Of a DNA stretch of 64,000 nt, positions 20,822 to 31,033 are shown in pieces (within the stretch, counting starts at the first letter, position 1; each line of letters begins with the position of its first letter). The notes beneath the pieces were generated by a model, which saw only the letters and a program-made list of their open reading frames with translations, searched no databases and had not been told where the DNA came from. The translations under genes and the position numbers were made by a program. The DNA is taken from positions 3,410,001 to 3,474,000 of the forward strand of contig NZ_CP094289.1 in NCBI RefSeq assembly GCF_022759505.1. Direction: 5' to 3'. This DNA is from Georgenia sp. TF02-10. GTDB taxonomy: Bacteria > Actinomycetota > Actinomycetes > Actinomycetales > Actinomycetaceae.

Positions 20822-22416
20822 CAGTCTCCCACCGCCCCCGCTGGCGGCCGCAGCACGGTGCGCAGCGCGGCCGGGATCGCGGCGGCGACGTCGCCGGCGA
20901 GGATCGGGGTCCCGGGCCCCGGGCGGTCCGCCGGCCACTGCCCGGCGGCGATCCGGGCGGCGCGGCCGTGCACCAGGGCCGCGGCGGCGGCGAGCCGGGC
21001 CGGCAGGCCGTCGCCGTCGCCGCCGTCGGCCGCCTCGGCGGCGAGCTGGTCGCCGTACCCGGCCAGCAGGGCGCCGAGCACCCCGGTCAGCACGTCGCCG
21101 GCCCCGGCGGTGGCCAGCCAGGGGGTGGCGTCGGCCTGGGCGTACAGCGGCCCGTCCGGGGCGGCGACGACGGTGACGGCGCCCTTGAGCAGCACCGTCG
21201 CCCCGGTGATCTCGGCGGCCAGCCGGGCGTGCCGGGCCGGGGCGGCGTCGACGTCGTCCCGGCTGGTCTGCTCCCCGCGCCCGGTGAGCAGGGTCGCGAG
21301 CTCCCCGGCGTGCGGGGTCAGGACGACCGTGGCGGGCAGGTCGGTGAACGCGTCGTCGGTGAGCAGGGACAGCGCGCCGGCGTCCAGCACAGCCGGGACG
21401 CCGTCGGCGAGCGCGGCGCTGAGCGACTCGGCCACCTGCTCGGCGCGGACCGCCTGGTCGGGGTCCACCCCGGAGCCCAGCGCCCAGGCCTGGACCCGGC
21501 CGGCGGCCGTGACCACCTCGGGGTACCGGGACCGGATCAGGCCGGTCGGGGTCTCCGGCCCGAGGTAGCGGACCATACCCAGCCCGGTGCGCAGCGCGCC
21601 GGCGGCGGACAGCACGGCGGCGCCGGGGTACGCCTGGGAGCCGGTCACCAGGCCGAGCACGCCGCGGGTGTACTTGTGGTCGGCGGGCCCGGGCAGCGGC
21701 CACAGGTCGGCGACGTCGGCGTCGGTGAGCCGGCATGCCGCGGGCTGCTCGGCGGCCAGCGCCGCGCCGAGCCCGACGTCGACCACCACCAGGCGGCCGG
21801 CGAGGCCGGCGGCCGGGGGCAGCAGGAGGCCCGGCTTGGCGGTGCCCATGGTGACGGTGCGGTCGGCCGGCAGGACGGGGCCGGGCACGGTGCCGTCGTC
21901 GACGCCGATCCCGCTGGGGACGTCGACGGCGACCACGATCGGCTCGTCCGGGGAGGCGGCCCGCTCGCCGGCCAGGGCGGTGACCGCCTGGGCGAGCGGG
22001 TCCCGCAGCGGGCCGCGGGTGCCGACGCCGACCAGGGCGTCCACCCACACCCCGGCGCGCCGGGCCAGGGCCAGGAGCGGGCCGGGCTCGGCGCCGTCCA
22101 GGCGGTGCACGCTGACCCCGGCGGCGCGGGCGGCGGCGAGGCCGTCGGGGTGGGCGTCGGCGGCGAGCAGGGCGGCGTGCACCCGGCAGCCGCGCCGGGC
22201 CAGGTGCGCCCCGGCGAAGAGGGCGTCCCCGCCGTTGTTGCCCGCGCCGACCAGGAGCAGGACCACCGAGCCGCTCACCCGGTGCCCGCGCTCGCCCAGG
22301 GCGGCTGCTACCTGCCCGGCCAGGGCGTACGCGGCGCGCGCCATCAGCGGCTCGCCGGCGGCGAGCGGCGGCTCCTCGGCGGCGCGGACCTGGGCGGCGG
22401 TGTGTGCGTGGATCAT
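20821..22416 (-). CDS. nnr: Bifunctional NAD(P)H-hydrate epimerase/dehydratase
   Basis: A 531-residue fusion that repairs hydrated NAD(P)H. The N-terminal YjeF_N epimerase domain (1-215) has GAGNNGGDALFAG, DALVGVGTRG and DVPSGIGVDDG. The C-terminal carbohydrate-kinase-like dehydratase domain (about 235-525) has GSQAYPGAAVLSA, LTPHAGEL and the catalytic TAGAGDVLTGV. ATG at 22416 gives the normal N-terminus MIHAHTAAQVR. About 280 bp separate it from acpS, and alr overlaps its end. Confidence 0.95.
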   Translation of the reverse strand: MIHAHTAAQVRAAEEPPLAAGEPLMARAAYALAGQVAAALGERGHRVSGSVVLLLVGAGNNGGDALFAGAHLARRGCRVHAALLAADAHPDGLAAARAAGVSVHRLDGAEPGPLLALARRAGVWVDALVGVGTRGPLRDPLAQAVTALAGERAASPDEPIVVAVDVPSGIGVDDGTVPGPVLPADRTVTMGTAKPGLLLPPAAGLAGRLVVVDVGLGAALAAEQPAACRLTDADVADLWPLPGPADHKYTRGVLGLVTGSQAYPGAAVLSAAGALRTGLGMVRYLGPETPTGLIRSRYPEVVTAAGRVQAWALGSGVDPDQAVRAEQVAESLSAALADGVPAVLDAGALSLLTDDAFTDLPATVVLTPHAGELATLLTGRGEQTSRDDVDAAPARHARLAAEITGATVLLKGAVTVVAAPDGPLYAQADATPWLATAGAGDVLTGVLGALLAGYGDQLAAEAADGGDGDGLPARLAAAAALVHGRAARIAAGQWPADRPGPGTPILAGDVAAAIPAALRTVLRPPAGAVGD

Positions 22417-22694
22417 CCCCCCATCGTGCCCGCCGGGGGCGGGAGGGGCCGGACGGGTGCCGTCGGCGCGCCGTGACGGTCGAGCGCCGAGACGGTCGAG
22501 GGGCCGAGACTGTCGACGTGCCGGGACCACTGGCGCGCCGAGACCGACAAAGTGGTGCTGGCAACAACCGTTTTGACGTTCTCGACGCCGGGCGCGACGG
22601 TGACGACGGGCCAGCGGTCCGGGCGTGGAACTACCCGGCGGCCCGGCGTGGATTGAACTGCCCGGCGACCGGGCACCGGGGCCCCGGGCGGCGC

Positions 22695-23045
22695 TCAGGA
22701 CTCGGCGACCACCATCGCCGAGGCGATCCCGGCGTCGTGCGAGACGGACACGTGCCACCGGGTGATGCCCAGCTCGGCGGCGCGGGCGGCGACCGTGCCG
22801 CGCAGCTCCACCACCGGCGCCCCGCCGAGCACGCGGTGCACGGTGCAGTCGTGCCAGCGCATCCCGGCCGGCGCGCCGAGCGCCTTGGCGATGGCCTCCT
22901 TGGCGGCGAACCGGGCGGCCAGCGAGGCGCCGGGCAGGTCTCGCTCGGCGGGCGTGAAGAGCCGGGTCCGCAGCCGGGGCACCCGCTCGAGCTCGGCGAG
23001 GAAGCGGGCGACGTCGCACACGTCGATCCCGACGGCGACGATCAC
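22695..23045 (-). CDS. acpS: Holo-[acyl-carrier-protein] synthase
   Basis: A 116-residue 4'-phosphopantetheinyl transferase that activates ACP from CoA. The metal-binding Asp lies in [11 protein letters not shown] and the Glu in [13 protein letters not shown]; the end has [16 protein letters not shown]. Start at GTG 23045. It lies just after glmS on the same strand (52 bp). Confidence 0.95.
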   Translation of the reverse strand: MIVAVGIDVCDVARFLAELERVPRLRTRLFTPAERDLPGASLAARFAAKEAIAKALGAPAGMRWHDCTVHRVLGGAPVVELRGTVAARAAELGITRWHVSVSHDAGIASAMVVAES

Positions 23046-23097
23046 GGCCGCGCCTCCTCGGGACCGGCCGTGGCCGCCACCCCGCCGGCCGCCGTCG

Positions 23098-24954
23098 TCA
23101 TTCCACCGTGACGGACTTGGCCAGGTTGCGCGGCTGGTCCACGTCCAGCCCCTTGGCGGTGGCCAGGGCGGAGGCGAAGATCTGCAGCGGCACGACCGTC
23201 ACCAGCGGCATCATCAGGGTCGGGGTGCGCGGGACCCGGAAGACGACGTCGGCGAACGCGGTGACGGCCTCGTCCCCCTCCTCGGCGATGACCAGGGTGC
23301 GGGCCCCGCGGGCGCGGACCTCCTGGATGTTGGACACCACCTTGGCGTGCAGGGTGGGCCGGCGCGGGGTGGGCACCACGACGAACACCGGCTGGCCCTC
23401 CTCGATCAGGGCGATCGGGCCGTGCTTGAGCTCCCCGGCGGCGAAGCCCTCGGCGTGGATGTAGGCGAGCTCCTTGAGCTTCAGCGCCCCCTCGAGCGCC
23501 ACCGGGTACCCGACGTGCCGGCCCAGGAAGAGCACCGAGGTGACGTCCTTCATCGCCTCGGCGACCGCCCGCACCTCCCCCTCGCGGTCGAGAAGCTCCT
23601 GGATCTTGGCCGGCAGCTTGCCCAGCTCGGCCAGGTAGTCCGCGACCTCGTCCGCATACTTGTTGCCGCGCAGCTCGGCCAGGTAGAGCCCGAGCAGGTA
23701 GCAGGCGGTGATCTGGGCGAGGAACGCCTTGGTGGAGGCCACCGCGACCTCGGGGCCGGCGTGGGTGTACAGGACCGCGTCGGACTCCCGGGCGATCGTC
23801 GAGCCGTGGGTGTTGACCACGGCCAGCACCTTGGCGCCCTGCTCGCGGGCGTGCCGGATGGCCATGATGGTGTCCATCGTCTCCCCGGACTGGGAGATGG
23901 CGACGACGAGGGTCTTCTCGCTCACCACAGGGTCCCGGTAGCGGAACTCGTGCGCGAGCTCGACCTCCACCGGGATCCGGCACCAGTGCTCGATGGCGTA
24001 CTTGGCCACGTGCCCGGCGTAGGCCGCGGTGCCGCAGGCAACCACGATGATCTTGTCCACGCTGCGCAGCACGGCCGGCTCGATCCGCAGCTCGTCCAGC
24101 ACGAGGTTGCCGGCGCCGTCGTGCCGGCCGAGCAGGGTGTCCGCGACGGCCTTGGGCTGGTCGTGGATCTCCTTGTCCATGAAGGTGGCGAAGCCGCCCT
24201 TGACCGCGGCGTTGGCGTCCCAGTCCACGGTGTAGCGCCGGCCGGTGGCGGGGGTGCCGTCGCCGTCGACGACGCGCACCTCCTCGGCGGTGATGGTGAC
24301 CACCTGGTCCTGGCCGAGCTCGAGCGCCTCGCGGGTGTGGCCGATGAAGGCGGCGACGTCGGAGCCGAGGTAGTTCTCGCCGTCGCCCAGGCCGACGACG
24401 AGCGGGGAGTTCAGCCGGGCGCCCACCACGGTGCCGGGCTCCTCGGCGTGCATGGCGAGCAGGGTGAAGGCGCCCTCCAGGCGGCGGGTCACCGCCAGCA
24501 TGGCGGCGGTGAGGCCCCCGGTCTCGTCGTAGGCGCGGCCGAGGAGGTGGGCGGCGACCTCGGTGTCGGTCTCGGAGGTGAAGGGGACCCCGGCCTCGAG
24601 GAGCTCGGCCTTGAGCGGGGCGAAGTTCTCGATGATGCCGTTATGGATGACGGCGAGCCGGCCGTCCGCGCTGAGCTGGGGGTGGGCGTTGGCGTCGGTG
24701 GGTGCGCCGTGGGTGGCCCACCGGGTGTGCCCGATGCCGGCGGTCGCCGGGGGGAGGGGGTCCGCCTCGAGCGCTTCCCGCAGGTTCGCGAGCTTGCCGG
24801 CCCGCTTGGCGGTGGCCAGGCCGGTGGGCGTGACCAGCGCGACGCCGGCGGAGTCGTAGCCGCGGTACTCCAGGCGGGCCAGGCCCTCCAGGGCGACGTC
24901 CAGGGGGCGGGTCGAGGGCACGGCCGGGCCCACGTAGCCGACGATTCCACACAT
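23098..24954 (-). CDS. glmS: Glutamine-fructose-6-phosphate aminotransferase (isomerising)
   Basis: A 618-residue enzyme making glucosamine-6-phosphate, the entry to UDP-GlcNAc. The N-terminal Ntn glutaminase uses the Cys right after Met (CGIVGYVG) and has [10 protein letters not shown] and HNGIIENF. Two SIS domains follow ([44 protein letters not shown]), ending in [12 protein letters not shown] at 24954 must be right because Cys2 is catalytic. TATCCT lies 7 nt upstream. Divergent from coaA; glmM, next in the pathway, lies 2 kb away. Confidence 0.98.
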   Translation of the reverse strand: MCGIVGYVGPAVPSTRPLDVALEGLARLEYRGYDSAGVALVTPTGLATAKRAGKLANLREALEADPLPPATAGIGHTRWATHGAPTDANAHPQLSADGRLAVIHNGIIENFAPLKAELLEAGVPFTSETDTEVAAHLLGRAYDETGGLTAAMLAVTRRLEGAFTLLAMHAEEPGTVVGARLNSPLVVGLGDGENYLGSDVAAFIGHTREALELGQDQVVTITAEEVRVVDGDGTPATGRRYTVDWDANAAVKGGFATFMDKEIHDQPKAVADTLLGRHDGAGNLVLDELRIEPAVLRSVDKIIVVACGTAAYAGHVAKYAIEHWCRIPVEVELAHEFRYRDPVVSEKTLVVAISQSGETMDTIMAIRHAREQGAKVLAVVNTHGSTIARESDAVLYTHAGPEVAVASTKAFLAQITACYLLGLYLAELRGNKYADEVADYLAELGKLPAKIQELLDREGEVRAVAEAMKDVTSVLFLGRHVGYPVALEGALKLKELAYIHAEGFAAGELKHGPIALIEEGQPVFVVVPTPRRPTLHAKVVSNIQEVRARGARTLVIAEEGDEAVTAFADVVFRVPRTPTLMMPLVTVVPLQIFASALATAKGLDVDQPRNLAKSVTVE

Positions 24955-24961
24955 GGGCGCC

Positions 24962-24967
24962 AGGATA
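24962..24967 (-). promoter_or_regulatory. Predicted leaderless -10 box of glmS
   Basis: TATCCT on the minus strand, 7 nt before the glmS ATG; no Shine-Dalgarno is present between them. The 100-bp gap also must hold the coaA promoter. Confidence 0.5.
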
Positions 24968-25054
24968 ACGACCGGTCCGACGGCGGCCGGCAGGCCGGGT
25001 TCCCGGCGCGGCCCCCGCCACCCGCCGTCGTCCGCAACTGCCAGACTGGCTGCC

Positions 25055-26005
25055 GTGCACCAGACCACCGCGCCGACCACGCCCTTCGTGGAGTTCGACC
25101 GGTCCTCGTGGCGCCAGCTGGCCGCCTCCACCCCCCTGCCGCTGACCGACGCCGACGTCGTCAACCTCCGCGGCCTGGGCGACCCGCTCGACCTGGCGGA
25201 GGTGGACGCGGTGTACCGGCCGCTGTCCGGGCTGCTGCAGCTCTATGCCGCGGCCACCCGCGCGCTGCACCAGGCGACGTCGACGTTCCTGGGCGAGCGG
25301 GCCGGCCGCACCCCGTACGTCATCGCGGTGGCCGGCTCGGTGGCGGTCGGCAAGTCCTCCACCGCCCGGCTGCTGCGCGAGCTGCTGCGCCGCTGGCCGC
25401 AGACGCCCCGGGTGGAGCTGATCACCACCGACGGGTTCCTCTACCCCAACGCCGAGCTCGAGCGCCGCGGCCTGCTGGAGCGCAAGGGGTTCCCGGAGTC
25501 CTACGACCGGCGGGCGCTGCTGCGCTTCGTCGCCGACGTCAAGGCCGGCGCGCCGGAGGTCAGCGCCCCGCTGTACGACCACGTGACCTACGACATCGTG
25601 CCCGGCGGCACCCAGGTGGTGCACCGCCCGGACGTGCTCATCGTCGAGGGGCTCAACGTGCTCCAGCCCGCGCGGGTCACCGCCGGCGGCACCTCGTCCC
25701 TGGCGGTGAGCGACTTCTTCGACTTCTCCATCTACGTCGACGCCCGCGCCGCGGACATCAAGCGCTGGTACGTCTCCCGCTTCCTGAAGCTGCGGCGCAC
25801 CGCGTTCGCCCAGCCGGAGTCCTACTTCCGCCGGTACGCCGGCCTCGACGACGACGCCGCGGTGGCCCGGGCCGAGCAGATCTGGGACACGATCAACGCC
25901 CCGAACCTGGTGCAGAACATCCAGCCGACCCGCGGCCGGGCGACCCTGGTGCTGACGAAGGCGGCGGACCATCGGATGCACCGGATGCGGCTGCGCAAGC
26001 TCTGA
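25055..26005 (+). CDS. coaA: Pantothenate kinase (type I)
   Basis: A 316-residue P-loop kinase that phosphorylates pantothenate, the first step to CoA. Walker A is [10 protein letters not shown] (about residue 93). Also seen are TTDGFLYPN, the CoaA motif [23 protein letters not shown], and the C-terminal [17 protein letters not shown]. The start is GTG at 25055, which gives the usual N-terminus [14 protein letters not shown]. It is divergent from glmS and alone. Confidence 0.97.
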   Translation: MHQTTAPTTPFVEFDRSSWRQLAASTPLPLTDADVVNLRGLGDPLDLAEVDAVYRPLSGLLQLYAAATRALHQATSTFLGERAGRTPYVIAVAGSVAVGKSSTARLLRELLRRWPQTPRVELITTDGFLYPNAELERRGLLERKGFPESYDRRALLRFVADVKAGAPEVSAPLYDHVTYDIVPGGTQVVHRPDVLIVEGLNVLQPARVTAGGTSSLAVSDFFDFSIYVDARAADIKRWYVSRFLKLRRTAFAQPESYFRRYAGLDDDAAVARAEQIWDTINAPNLVQNIQPTRGRATLVLTKAADHRMHRMRLRKL

Positions 26006-26067
26006 CGGCAGGCGTCAGCCGCGCTCGCCGTCGCCTGGCGGCTCAGCACCGGCGCCCACCGACTCGG

Positions 26068-26862
26068 TCAGCCGGGCTCGCCGTCGCCCGGCGGGTCGGT
26101 GCCGGCGCCCGTCTCCGAGGCCGCCCCGGCCGCCGTCCCGCTGGCCGCGGTCGTCGCGCCCGCCGTAGTCCCCCTCGCCGCCGTCGGCCGGTCCGTCCCA
26201 GCCGCCCGGTCCGCCTCCTCCTCCGGCGTGAGCAGCACCTCGGCCGGCGTCGGCGCGGCGGGGAACCAGCGTTCGTGCGCGAAGCTGAGGACCCTGTCGA
26301 CGACCAGCCCGATCAGCACCCCGCCGACCACCCCCACCGCCACCGCGATCAGGGGGTGCTCGTGCAGGAAGACCCCGGCGCCCATGCCCAGCAGGACCGA
26401 GTAGCCGCCCCAGACGACGGCGGCGAAGCCGGCGATGACGACGAAGCGGCGCCGGGGGAAGCCCACCGCGCCGGCGGTCATGTTCACGGCCACCCGGCCG
26501 ATCGGGACGAACCGGGCGGAGAGGATGAACACCGTGCCGCGCTGGGCGAGGATCCGCCGGGCCCAGGCCAGGGTCCGCCGCCCCCGCGGGGAGCGGAACA
26601 GCGGGATCCGGTCCAGCGGGAGCCGGGTGCCGATGGCGTAGGCGATCACGTCGCCGCAGAACGCGCCGACCGCGGCGGCGGCCAGCAGCAGCCACAGCCG
26701 CGGACCCTCCTCGCCGGAGACCGTCAGGACGGCGACGCTGATGACGATCGACTCGCTCGGCACGGGCGGGAAGAACCCGTCGATGGTGGCCAGGACGACG
26801 ACGGCGAGGAGCGCCCAGGGGGACGCGCCCAGACCGAGGACGAAGTCCTCCACCGCCGTCAT
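26068..26862 (-). CDS. DedA-family membrane protein
   Basis: A 264-residue DedA/SNARE-associated membrane protein. Conserved DedA features are FFPPVPSESIVI near residue 31, a re-entrant region with GAFCGDVIAYAIG, and RFVPIGRVAVNMTAGAVGF; membrane segments follow to about residue 200. Members are proposed lipid scramblases or flippases acting with undecaprenyl-phosphate or phospholipids. The last 60 residues are a hydrophilic Ala/Thr/Gly tail. Start ATG at 26862, though an in-frame GTG nine bases upstream is possible. It lies between coaA (convergent) and glmM. Confidence 0.9.
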   Translation of the reverse strand: MTAVEDFVLGLGASPWALLAVVVLATIDGFFPPVPSESIVISVAVLTVSGEEGPRLWLLLAAAAVGAFCGDVIAYAIGTRLPLDRIPLFRSPRGRRTLAWARRILAQRGTVFILSARFVPIGRVAVNMTAGAVGFPRRRFVVIAGFAAVVWGGYSVLLGMGAGVFLHEHPLIAVAVGVVGGVLIGLVVDRVLSFAHERWFPAAPTPAEVLLTPEEEADRAAGTDRPTAARGTTAGATTAASGTAAGAASETGAGTDPPGDGEPG

Positions 26863-27043
26863 GGCCTCGACCACCGCGCCTCCCGCGTCGCCCCCAGGTG
26901 CGGCGCCGGGTGCAGCGCCACCGAGAACGGTACGGCACGGTCGGGCGGCACCGAACCCTGAATTTCCCTGACCGGGACCCTGGTTCGTGCCCCCGACAGC
27001 GGTCCGGGGCGCCGTCGCCGGGCCGGGCGGGACGGCCGGTGGC

Positions 27044-28393
27044 CTACAGCGCGAGCCGCTCCTGGACGACGTCGGCCAGGCCGTGCGCAACGACGTCGGC
27101 CTCGTCCTCGGTGGCGGCCTCGACCATCACCCGGACCAGCGGCTCGGTGCCCGAGGGGCGCAGCAGCACCCGCCCGTTCTCCCCCAGCGCCTCCTCGGCG
27201 CGGCGCACCGCCTCGACGACGCCGGCGTCGGTGCCGGTGCGCGTCTTGTCCACGCCGGGGACGTTGATCAGCCGCTGCGGCAGCCGGGTCACGACCGCGG
27301 CGAGGTCGGCCAGAGACCGCCCGGTGGACGCGACCCGCGCGGCGAGCAGCAGCGAGGTGAGGATCCCGTCGCCGGTGGTGGCGTGCCGGGCGTTGATGAT
27401 GTGGCCGGACTGCTCCCCGCCCAGGGTGTGCCCGCCGGCCCGCATCGCCTCCAGCACGTAGCGGTCGCCGACGGCGGTCTGCACGGTGGTGATGCCGGCC
27501 GCCCGCATGGCCAGCAGCAGCCCGAGGTTGGACATCACCGTGATGACCAGGGTGTCGTTGGCGAGCGCGCCGTCCTCCTTCAGGGCGAGCGCGAGCAGCC
27601 CCATGATCTGGTCGCCGTCGACCAGGGCGCCGGTGTGGTCAACCGCCAGGCATCGGTCGGCGTCGCCGTCGTAGGCCACCCCGAAGGCCGCCTCGGCGGC
27701 CACCGTGACGGCCTGGAGCTGCTCGGGGTGGGTCGAGCCGCAGTTGTCGTTGATGTTGCGCCCGTCCGGGGAGGCGTTGACGACGACGACGTCGGCGCCG
27801 GCCTCGCGTAGGGCGAGCGGGGCGATGTCCGAGGCGGCGCCGTTGGCGCAGTCCACGGCGATCCGCAGCCCGTTCAGCCGGGTGCCGCAGGCGGCCACGA
27901 GGTGGTCGACGTAGCTGCGGTCGGCGAGCGCGGTCTCGGTCTCGATCGAGCCGACGTCGGCGCCGACCGGGCGCTCCCAGTCGGCGCCGAGCTGGGCCTC
28001 GATCTGGTCCTCGAGGGCGTCCTCGAGCTTGAAGCCGCCGCGGGCGAAGAACTTGATGCCGTTGTCCGGCATGCCGTTGTGCGAGGCGGACACGACGACG
28101 CCGAGGTCGACGTCGGTGCTGGCCGTCAGGTGCGCGACGCCGGGGGTGGGCAGCACGCCGACCTGGGTGACGTCGACGCCGGCGCTGGCCAGGCCGGCGG
28201 CCAGGGCGGCGGAGAGGAGCTCGCCGGAGATGCGGGTGTCCCGCCCGATCACCGCCCGGGGCCGGCGGCCCTGCGGCTCGGTGGAGGCGATGAGCACCCG
28301 GGCGGCCGCCGAGCCGAGGCCGAGGGCCAGCTCTGCCGTGATCTCGCGGTTGGCGAGCCCCCTGACCCCGTCGGTCCCGAAGAGCCGTCCCAT
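27044..28393 (-). CDS. glmM: Phosphoglucosamine mutase
   Basis: A 449-residue enzyme converting glucosamine-6-phosphate to glucosamine-1-phosphate. It starts [14 protein letters not shown]; the phospho-Ser loop is [13 protein letters not shown], the metal-binding loop DGDADR, the sugar loop GGEQSGHI and the phosphate loop [15 protein letters not shown] at 28393 has GGAGG upstream. In many actinobacteria glmM follows rplM-rpsI, as here, but a strong terminator after rpsI shows it is transcribed on its own. Confidence 0.97.
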   Translation of the reverse strand: MGRLFGTDGVRGLANREITAELALGLGSAAARVLIASTEPQGRRPRAVIGRDTRISGELLSAALAAGLASAGVDVTQVGVLPTPGVAHLTASTDVDLGVVVSASHNGMPDNGIKFFARGGFKLEDALEDQIEAQLGADWERPVGADVGSIETETALADRSYVDHLVAACGTRLNGLRIAVDCANGAASDIAPLALREAGADVVVVNASPDGRNINDNCGSTHPEQLQAVTVAAEAAFGVAYDGDADRCLAVDHTGALVDGDQIMGLLALALKEDGALANDTLVITVMSNLGLLLAMRAAGITTVQTAVGDRYVLEAMRAGGHTLGGEQSGHIINARHATTGDGILTSLLLAARVASTGRSLADLAAVVTRLPQRLINVPGVDKTRTGTDAGVVEAVRRAEEALGENGRVLLRPSGTEPLVRVMVEAATEDEADVVAHGLADVVQERLAL

Positions 28394-28892
28394 GCTGCCT
28401 CCACTGTCGTCGCTGTCGTCGCTGCCGACGTCGTCGTTACGGGCCCGCGCGCCGTCGGCGGTACGCGCGCTGGCCGCAGGCCTGGCGGCGCCCGCGCGCC
28501 GACGCCAGCCGCGGGCGGGCCGGTGCCCGTGGCGCCCGGGCCGGGCGGCCCGGATGCCGCGGCCTATGGTGCCACCGCTGGCCGGTCTGACCGGACAGGA
28601 GCATGCGAGAGGTAGCACAGTCTCGGCAGGCCCGACCGGGACGGCGCGGGACGGAGCCGCTCCGCCGGCCGCCCGGCGGAGGACGGCCGCTGCCGGCCGG
28701 GTCCACGCCGAGGACGGCGACTGCCCGGGCGGCGCCGCGGCCAGGACGGCACCTGCCCGGCCGGCGCCACGGCCAGGACGGGCGCAGCCCCCGGCGTCGC
28801 CGAGAGCGACACCGGGGGCTGGGTGACCGACGAAAGGCGCGCCGCCGGGGAGCGCCCGGCAACGGCCGGCGGCAGCGAAGCCGCCGCGACGG
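28394..28892. other. glmM-rpsI intergenic region
   Basis: No gene seen. It holds the rpsI terminator (28785-28821), a run of imperfect GC-rich repeats of the type GGCCAGGACGG at about 28690-28780, and must hold the glmM promoter, for which I find no convincing box. Confidence 0.6.
28785..28821 (-). terminator. Terminator of rplM-rpsI
   Basis: A 16-bp stem, arms 28785-28800 and 28806-28821 (CAGCCCCCGG on one side), with a 5-nt loop and a single G.U wobble on the transcribed strand. 71 bp past the rpsI stop. Confidence 0.85.
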
Positions 28893-29384
28893 TCAGCGCT
28901 TGGAGTACTGCGGGGCCTTGCGGGCCTTCTTCAGGCCGGCCTTCTTGCGCTCGGTGGCGCGGGCGTCGCGGGTGAGGAAGCCGGCCTTCTTCAGCGTGGG
29001 CCGGTTGGACTCGGCGTCGATCGCGTTCAGGGCCCGGGCGATGCCGAGGCGCAGCGCGCCGGCCTGGCCGGAGGCGCCGCCGCCGTTGATGCGGGCGACG
29101 ACGTCGAAGCGGCCCTCGAGGTCGAGCACGGTGAACGGCGAGCGGACGAGCTGCTGGTGCAGCTTGTTGGGGAAGTAGTCCTCCAGCGTCCGGCCGTTGA
29201 TCTTCCACTGCCCGCTGCCGGGAACGAGCCGCACGCGGGCGACGGCCTCCTTGCGGCGCCCGAGGGCCTGGCCGGGGGCGGTCAGGGACTGGCCCTGGCC
29301 GGCGGCGGGGGCGGCGGTCTCGGTGGTGTAGCTGCTGGGCGCGTTCTCGCCGTCCAGCTCGAAGTCGGTGGTGGTCTCAGCCAC
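28893..29384 (-). CDS. rpsI: 30S ribosomal protein S9
   Basis: 163 residues. The S9 core runs from [12 protein letters not shown] to the invariant C-terminus RKAPQYSKR, which reaches the P-site tRNA. An extra N-terminal stretch of about 40 acidic/Ala/Thr residues precedes it. GTG at 29384 has GAGGAG upstream. Pairs with rplM 44 bp upstream. Confidence 0.97.
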   Translation of the reverse strand: MAETTTDFELDGENAPSSYTTETAAPAAGQGQSLTAPGQALGRRKEAVARVRLVPGSGQWKINGRTLEDYFPNKLHQQLVRSPFTVLDLEGRFDVVARINGGGASGQAGALRLGIARALNAIDAESNRPTLKKAGFLTRDARATERKKAGLKKARKAPQYSKR

Positions 29385-29428
29385 AGTTCTCCTCAGTCAT
29401 GTTCCGACGGTGCCTCGGCGCGGACGCC

Positions 29429-29872
29429 TTACTGGGCGACCTGGGTGATCTCGAAGGCCTGCGGCTTCTGCGCGCTGTGCGGGTGCTCGGCACCGGCGTA
29501 GACCTTGAGCTTCTTGATCTGGGCGCGGCCCAGGGTGTTCTTCGGGAGCATGCCGCGCACGGCCTTCTCCACGGCCCGCTCCGGCCGCTTGGCCAGGAGG
29601 TCGGCGTAGCGGGTGGCCTTCAGCCCGCCCGGGTACCCGGAGTGGCGGTAGGCGAGCTTCTTGTCGCGCTTGTTCCCGGTGAGGGCAACCTTGTCGGCGT
29701 TGACGACGACGACGAAGTCGCCGTTGTCCACGTGCGGCGCGAAGGTCGGCTTGTGCTTCCCACGGAGCAGTGCGGCGACCTGCGTCGCCAGTCGGCCGAG
29801 GACGACGTCGGTCGCGTCGATGACGTACCAGTTCTTCGTGACGTCGCCGGGCTTCGGTGTGTACGTACGCAC
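29429..29872 (-). CDS. rplM: 50S ribosomal protein L13
   Basis: 147 residues with [17 protein letters not shown] at the start, [16 protein letters not shown], the L13 signature [17 protein letters not shown] and [12 protein letters not shown] at the end. GTG at 29872 with GAAGG upstream. First gene of rplM-rpsI. Confidence 0.97.
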   Translation of the reverse strand: MRTYTPKPGDVTKNWYVIDATDVVLGRLATQVAALLRGKHKPTFAPHVDNGDFVVVVNADKVALTGNKRDKKLAYRHSGYPGGLKATRYADLLAKRPERAVEKAVRGMLPKNTLGRAQIKKLKVYAGAEHPHSAQKPQAFEITQVAQ

Positions 29873-30315
29873 GGGCGTTGCCTTCTCTTAGCGTTCTCTC
29901 GGTCGGGCCGCAGTCATGGCAGGGCCGCGACCCATGGTCAGTGGTGCTCGCTGCGCGCATCGACGTCCCCCAGCCCGGCGAGTGGGAGGCACCGGGAGGG
30001 CATGCGGATGCACAACGACGTCCCAGGGTACTGCCCGGGCGCGGCGAGGGTCAAAAGGTCGTTGCGCCGTCGGCGGTGAGACCGGCCACCCCACCCCCGC
30101 CCGCCGTTGGCCCGACGGCGGTGGCTCCATCCGGCCCGACGGCGGCGGCCCATCCGGCCGACGACGCGGCGGCTGCCGGCGTGGGAACCGACCGGACGCC
30201 GTCGGCGGGACGAGACCCCGCCGACGGCGGGACCCCCGAGCAAAGGTAGCTGTCCAGATCGCGGCTTGTTTCTGGCGGTTCCAGCATGCCGAGCCGCGGC
30301 GCTCAGACCACCGGC
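29873..30315. other. rplM-mazE divergent region
   Basis: About 440 bp without a gene. It contains the rplM leader, a GC-rich stretch at about 30100-30180 with several copies of a CCGACGGCG-like word, and a perfect hairpin at 30197-30229. Confidence 0.6.
30197..30229. repeat. 13-bp perfect inverted repeat
   Basis: CGCCGTCGGCGGG (30197-30209) and its complement (30217-30229) with a 7-nt loop. It lies between divergent genes, so it may be a roadblock terminator or a dispersed palindrome rather than an operon end. Confidence 0.7.
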
Positions 30316-30347
30316 GTGTAGACCAATACGTCTACACTCCCTAATCT
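30316..30347 (+). promoter_or_regulatory. mazE promoter overlapped by a perfect operator
   Basis: TAGACC (30319-30324), 17-nt spacer, TAATCT (30342-30347), then 6 nt to the GTG of the antitoxin. The perfect inverted repeat GTGTAGAC-N6-GTCTACAC (30316-30337) covers the -35 and spacer, as expected for antitoxin autorepression. Confidence 0.7.
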
Positions 30348-30353
30348 GGGCAC

Positions 30354-30551
30354 GTGAGCGACACGACGACGATCCGGGTCAGCCGCGCCACGCGCGACGC
30401 ACTCAACGATCTGGCGGCCCGGCGTGGCGAGACCGTGACCGTGACCGTCTCCCGCGCCACGCGGCTGCTCGAGCAGGAGGTCGTCGGGCGTGACCTCTCC
30501 GCCCCGCTGCGCGACGACGAGCTCGCCTGGCTCGATGCTGACGCCGGGTGA
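30354..30551 (+). CDS. Antitoxin, ribbon-helix-helix type (MazE-like)
   Basis: A 65-residue protein. The strand TTTIRVSRATRD followed by ALNDLAARRGETVT is a ribbon-helix-helix DNA-binding fold; the rest is a charged toxin-binding tail. It starts with GTG at 30354, directly at the predicted transcription start, with no Shine-Dalgarno (leaderless). It overlaps the toxin gene by 17 bp. It should neutralise the toxin and repress the operon through the palindrome upstream. Confidence 0.85.
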   Translation: MSDTTTIRVSRATRDALNDLAARRGETVTVTVSRATRLLEQEVVGRDLSAPLRDDELAWLDADAG

Positions 30552-30870
30552 CGTCGTCGAGCTCGACCTCGCACCCACGGGCGCGGAAGCGGGTCTGCGC
30601 AGGCCCGCCGTCGTCCTCACCGCCGAGCAGATCCTCCGTGGTGGGCCGAACGTGGTCCAGGTGGTCCCCCTCGCCCGCACGATCCGCGACAGCGGCTCCG
30701 AGATCGTCATCGAACCCGATGAGCACAACGGGCTCGGTGCCGTCTCCGCCGCCCAGTGCCAGCACATCCGATCCGTCGCCACGACGCGGGTGAGCGTGCG
30801 GATCGGCAACGTGGGCCCGGCCGTGCTTCGACAGCTCCGGGACACCGTGACGATGATCATCGACGCCTGA
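30535..30870 (+). CDS. MazF/PemK-family endoribonuclease toxin
   Basis: A 111-residue toxin of the MazF fold: PGDVVELDLAPT, then GLRRPAVVLTAEQIL, VVPLARTIRDS, and AAQCQHIRSVATTRV. MazF enzymes cut single-stranded RNA at short sequences. The residues usually needed (Arg in the RRPAVV loop, Thr/Ser and an Asp/Gln in strand S3) appear present, so it may be active. Start ATG at 30535 inside the antitoxin gene. Confidence 0.88.
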   Translation: MLTPGDVVELDLAPTGAEAGLRRPAVVLTAEQILRGGPNVVQVVPLARTIRDSGSEIVIEPDEHNGLGAVSAAQCQHIRSVATTRVSVRIGNVGPAVLRQLRDTVTMIIDA

Positions 30871-31033
30871 GCTGCTGGGCCTGCTCGAGGACAGAGGCCG
30901 TCGAAGTGCTCGGGAACGTGGGCGACATCGGAGAGCGTGGTCGGTGTGACCCAGCGGCCGCGAGGGCGTGGTCGGGTGCCTGGAAGCGCAGCGAATCCAG
31001 CACTACGCCGAAGCGGGAACGCCGCCAGGGGCG

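Noticed and set aside
22762-26961. A 1399-codon open frame on the plus strand
   Set aside because: It runs antisense to acpS, glmS and dedA, and only its coaA-overlapping part is in a coding region but in the wrong frame. Third-position GC makes long shadow frames common here.
30871-31033. Remnant peptide between mazF and the ABC-F gene (minus-strand frames reading LRFQAPDHALAAAG and HVPEHFDG)
   Set aside because: It looks coding-like but is too short and matches no family I can name; could be a chance frame or a small gene scrap.
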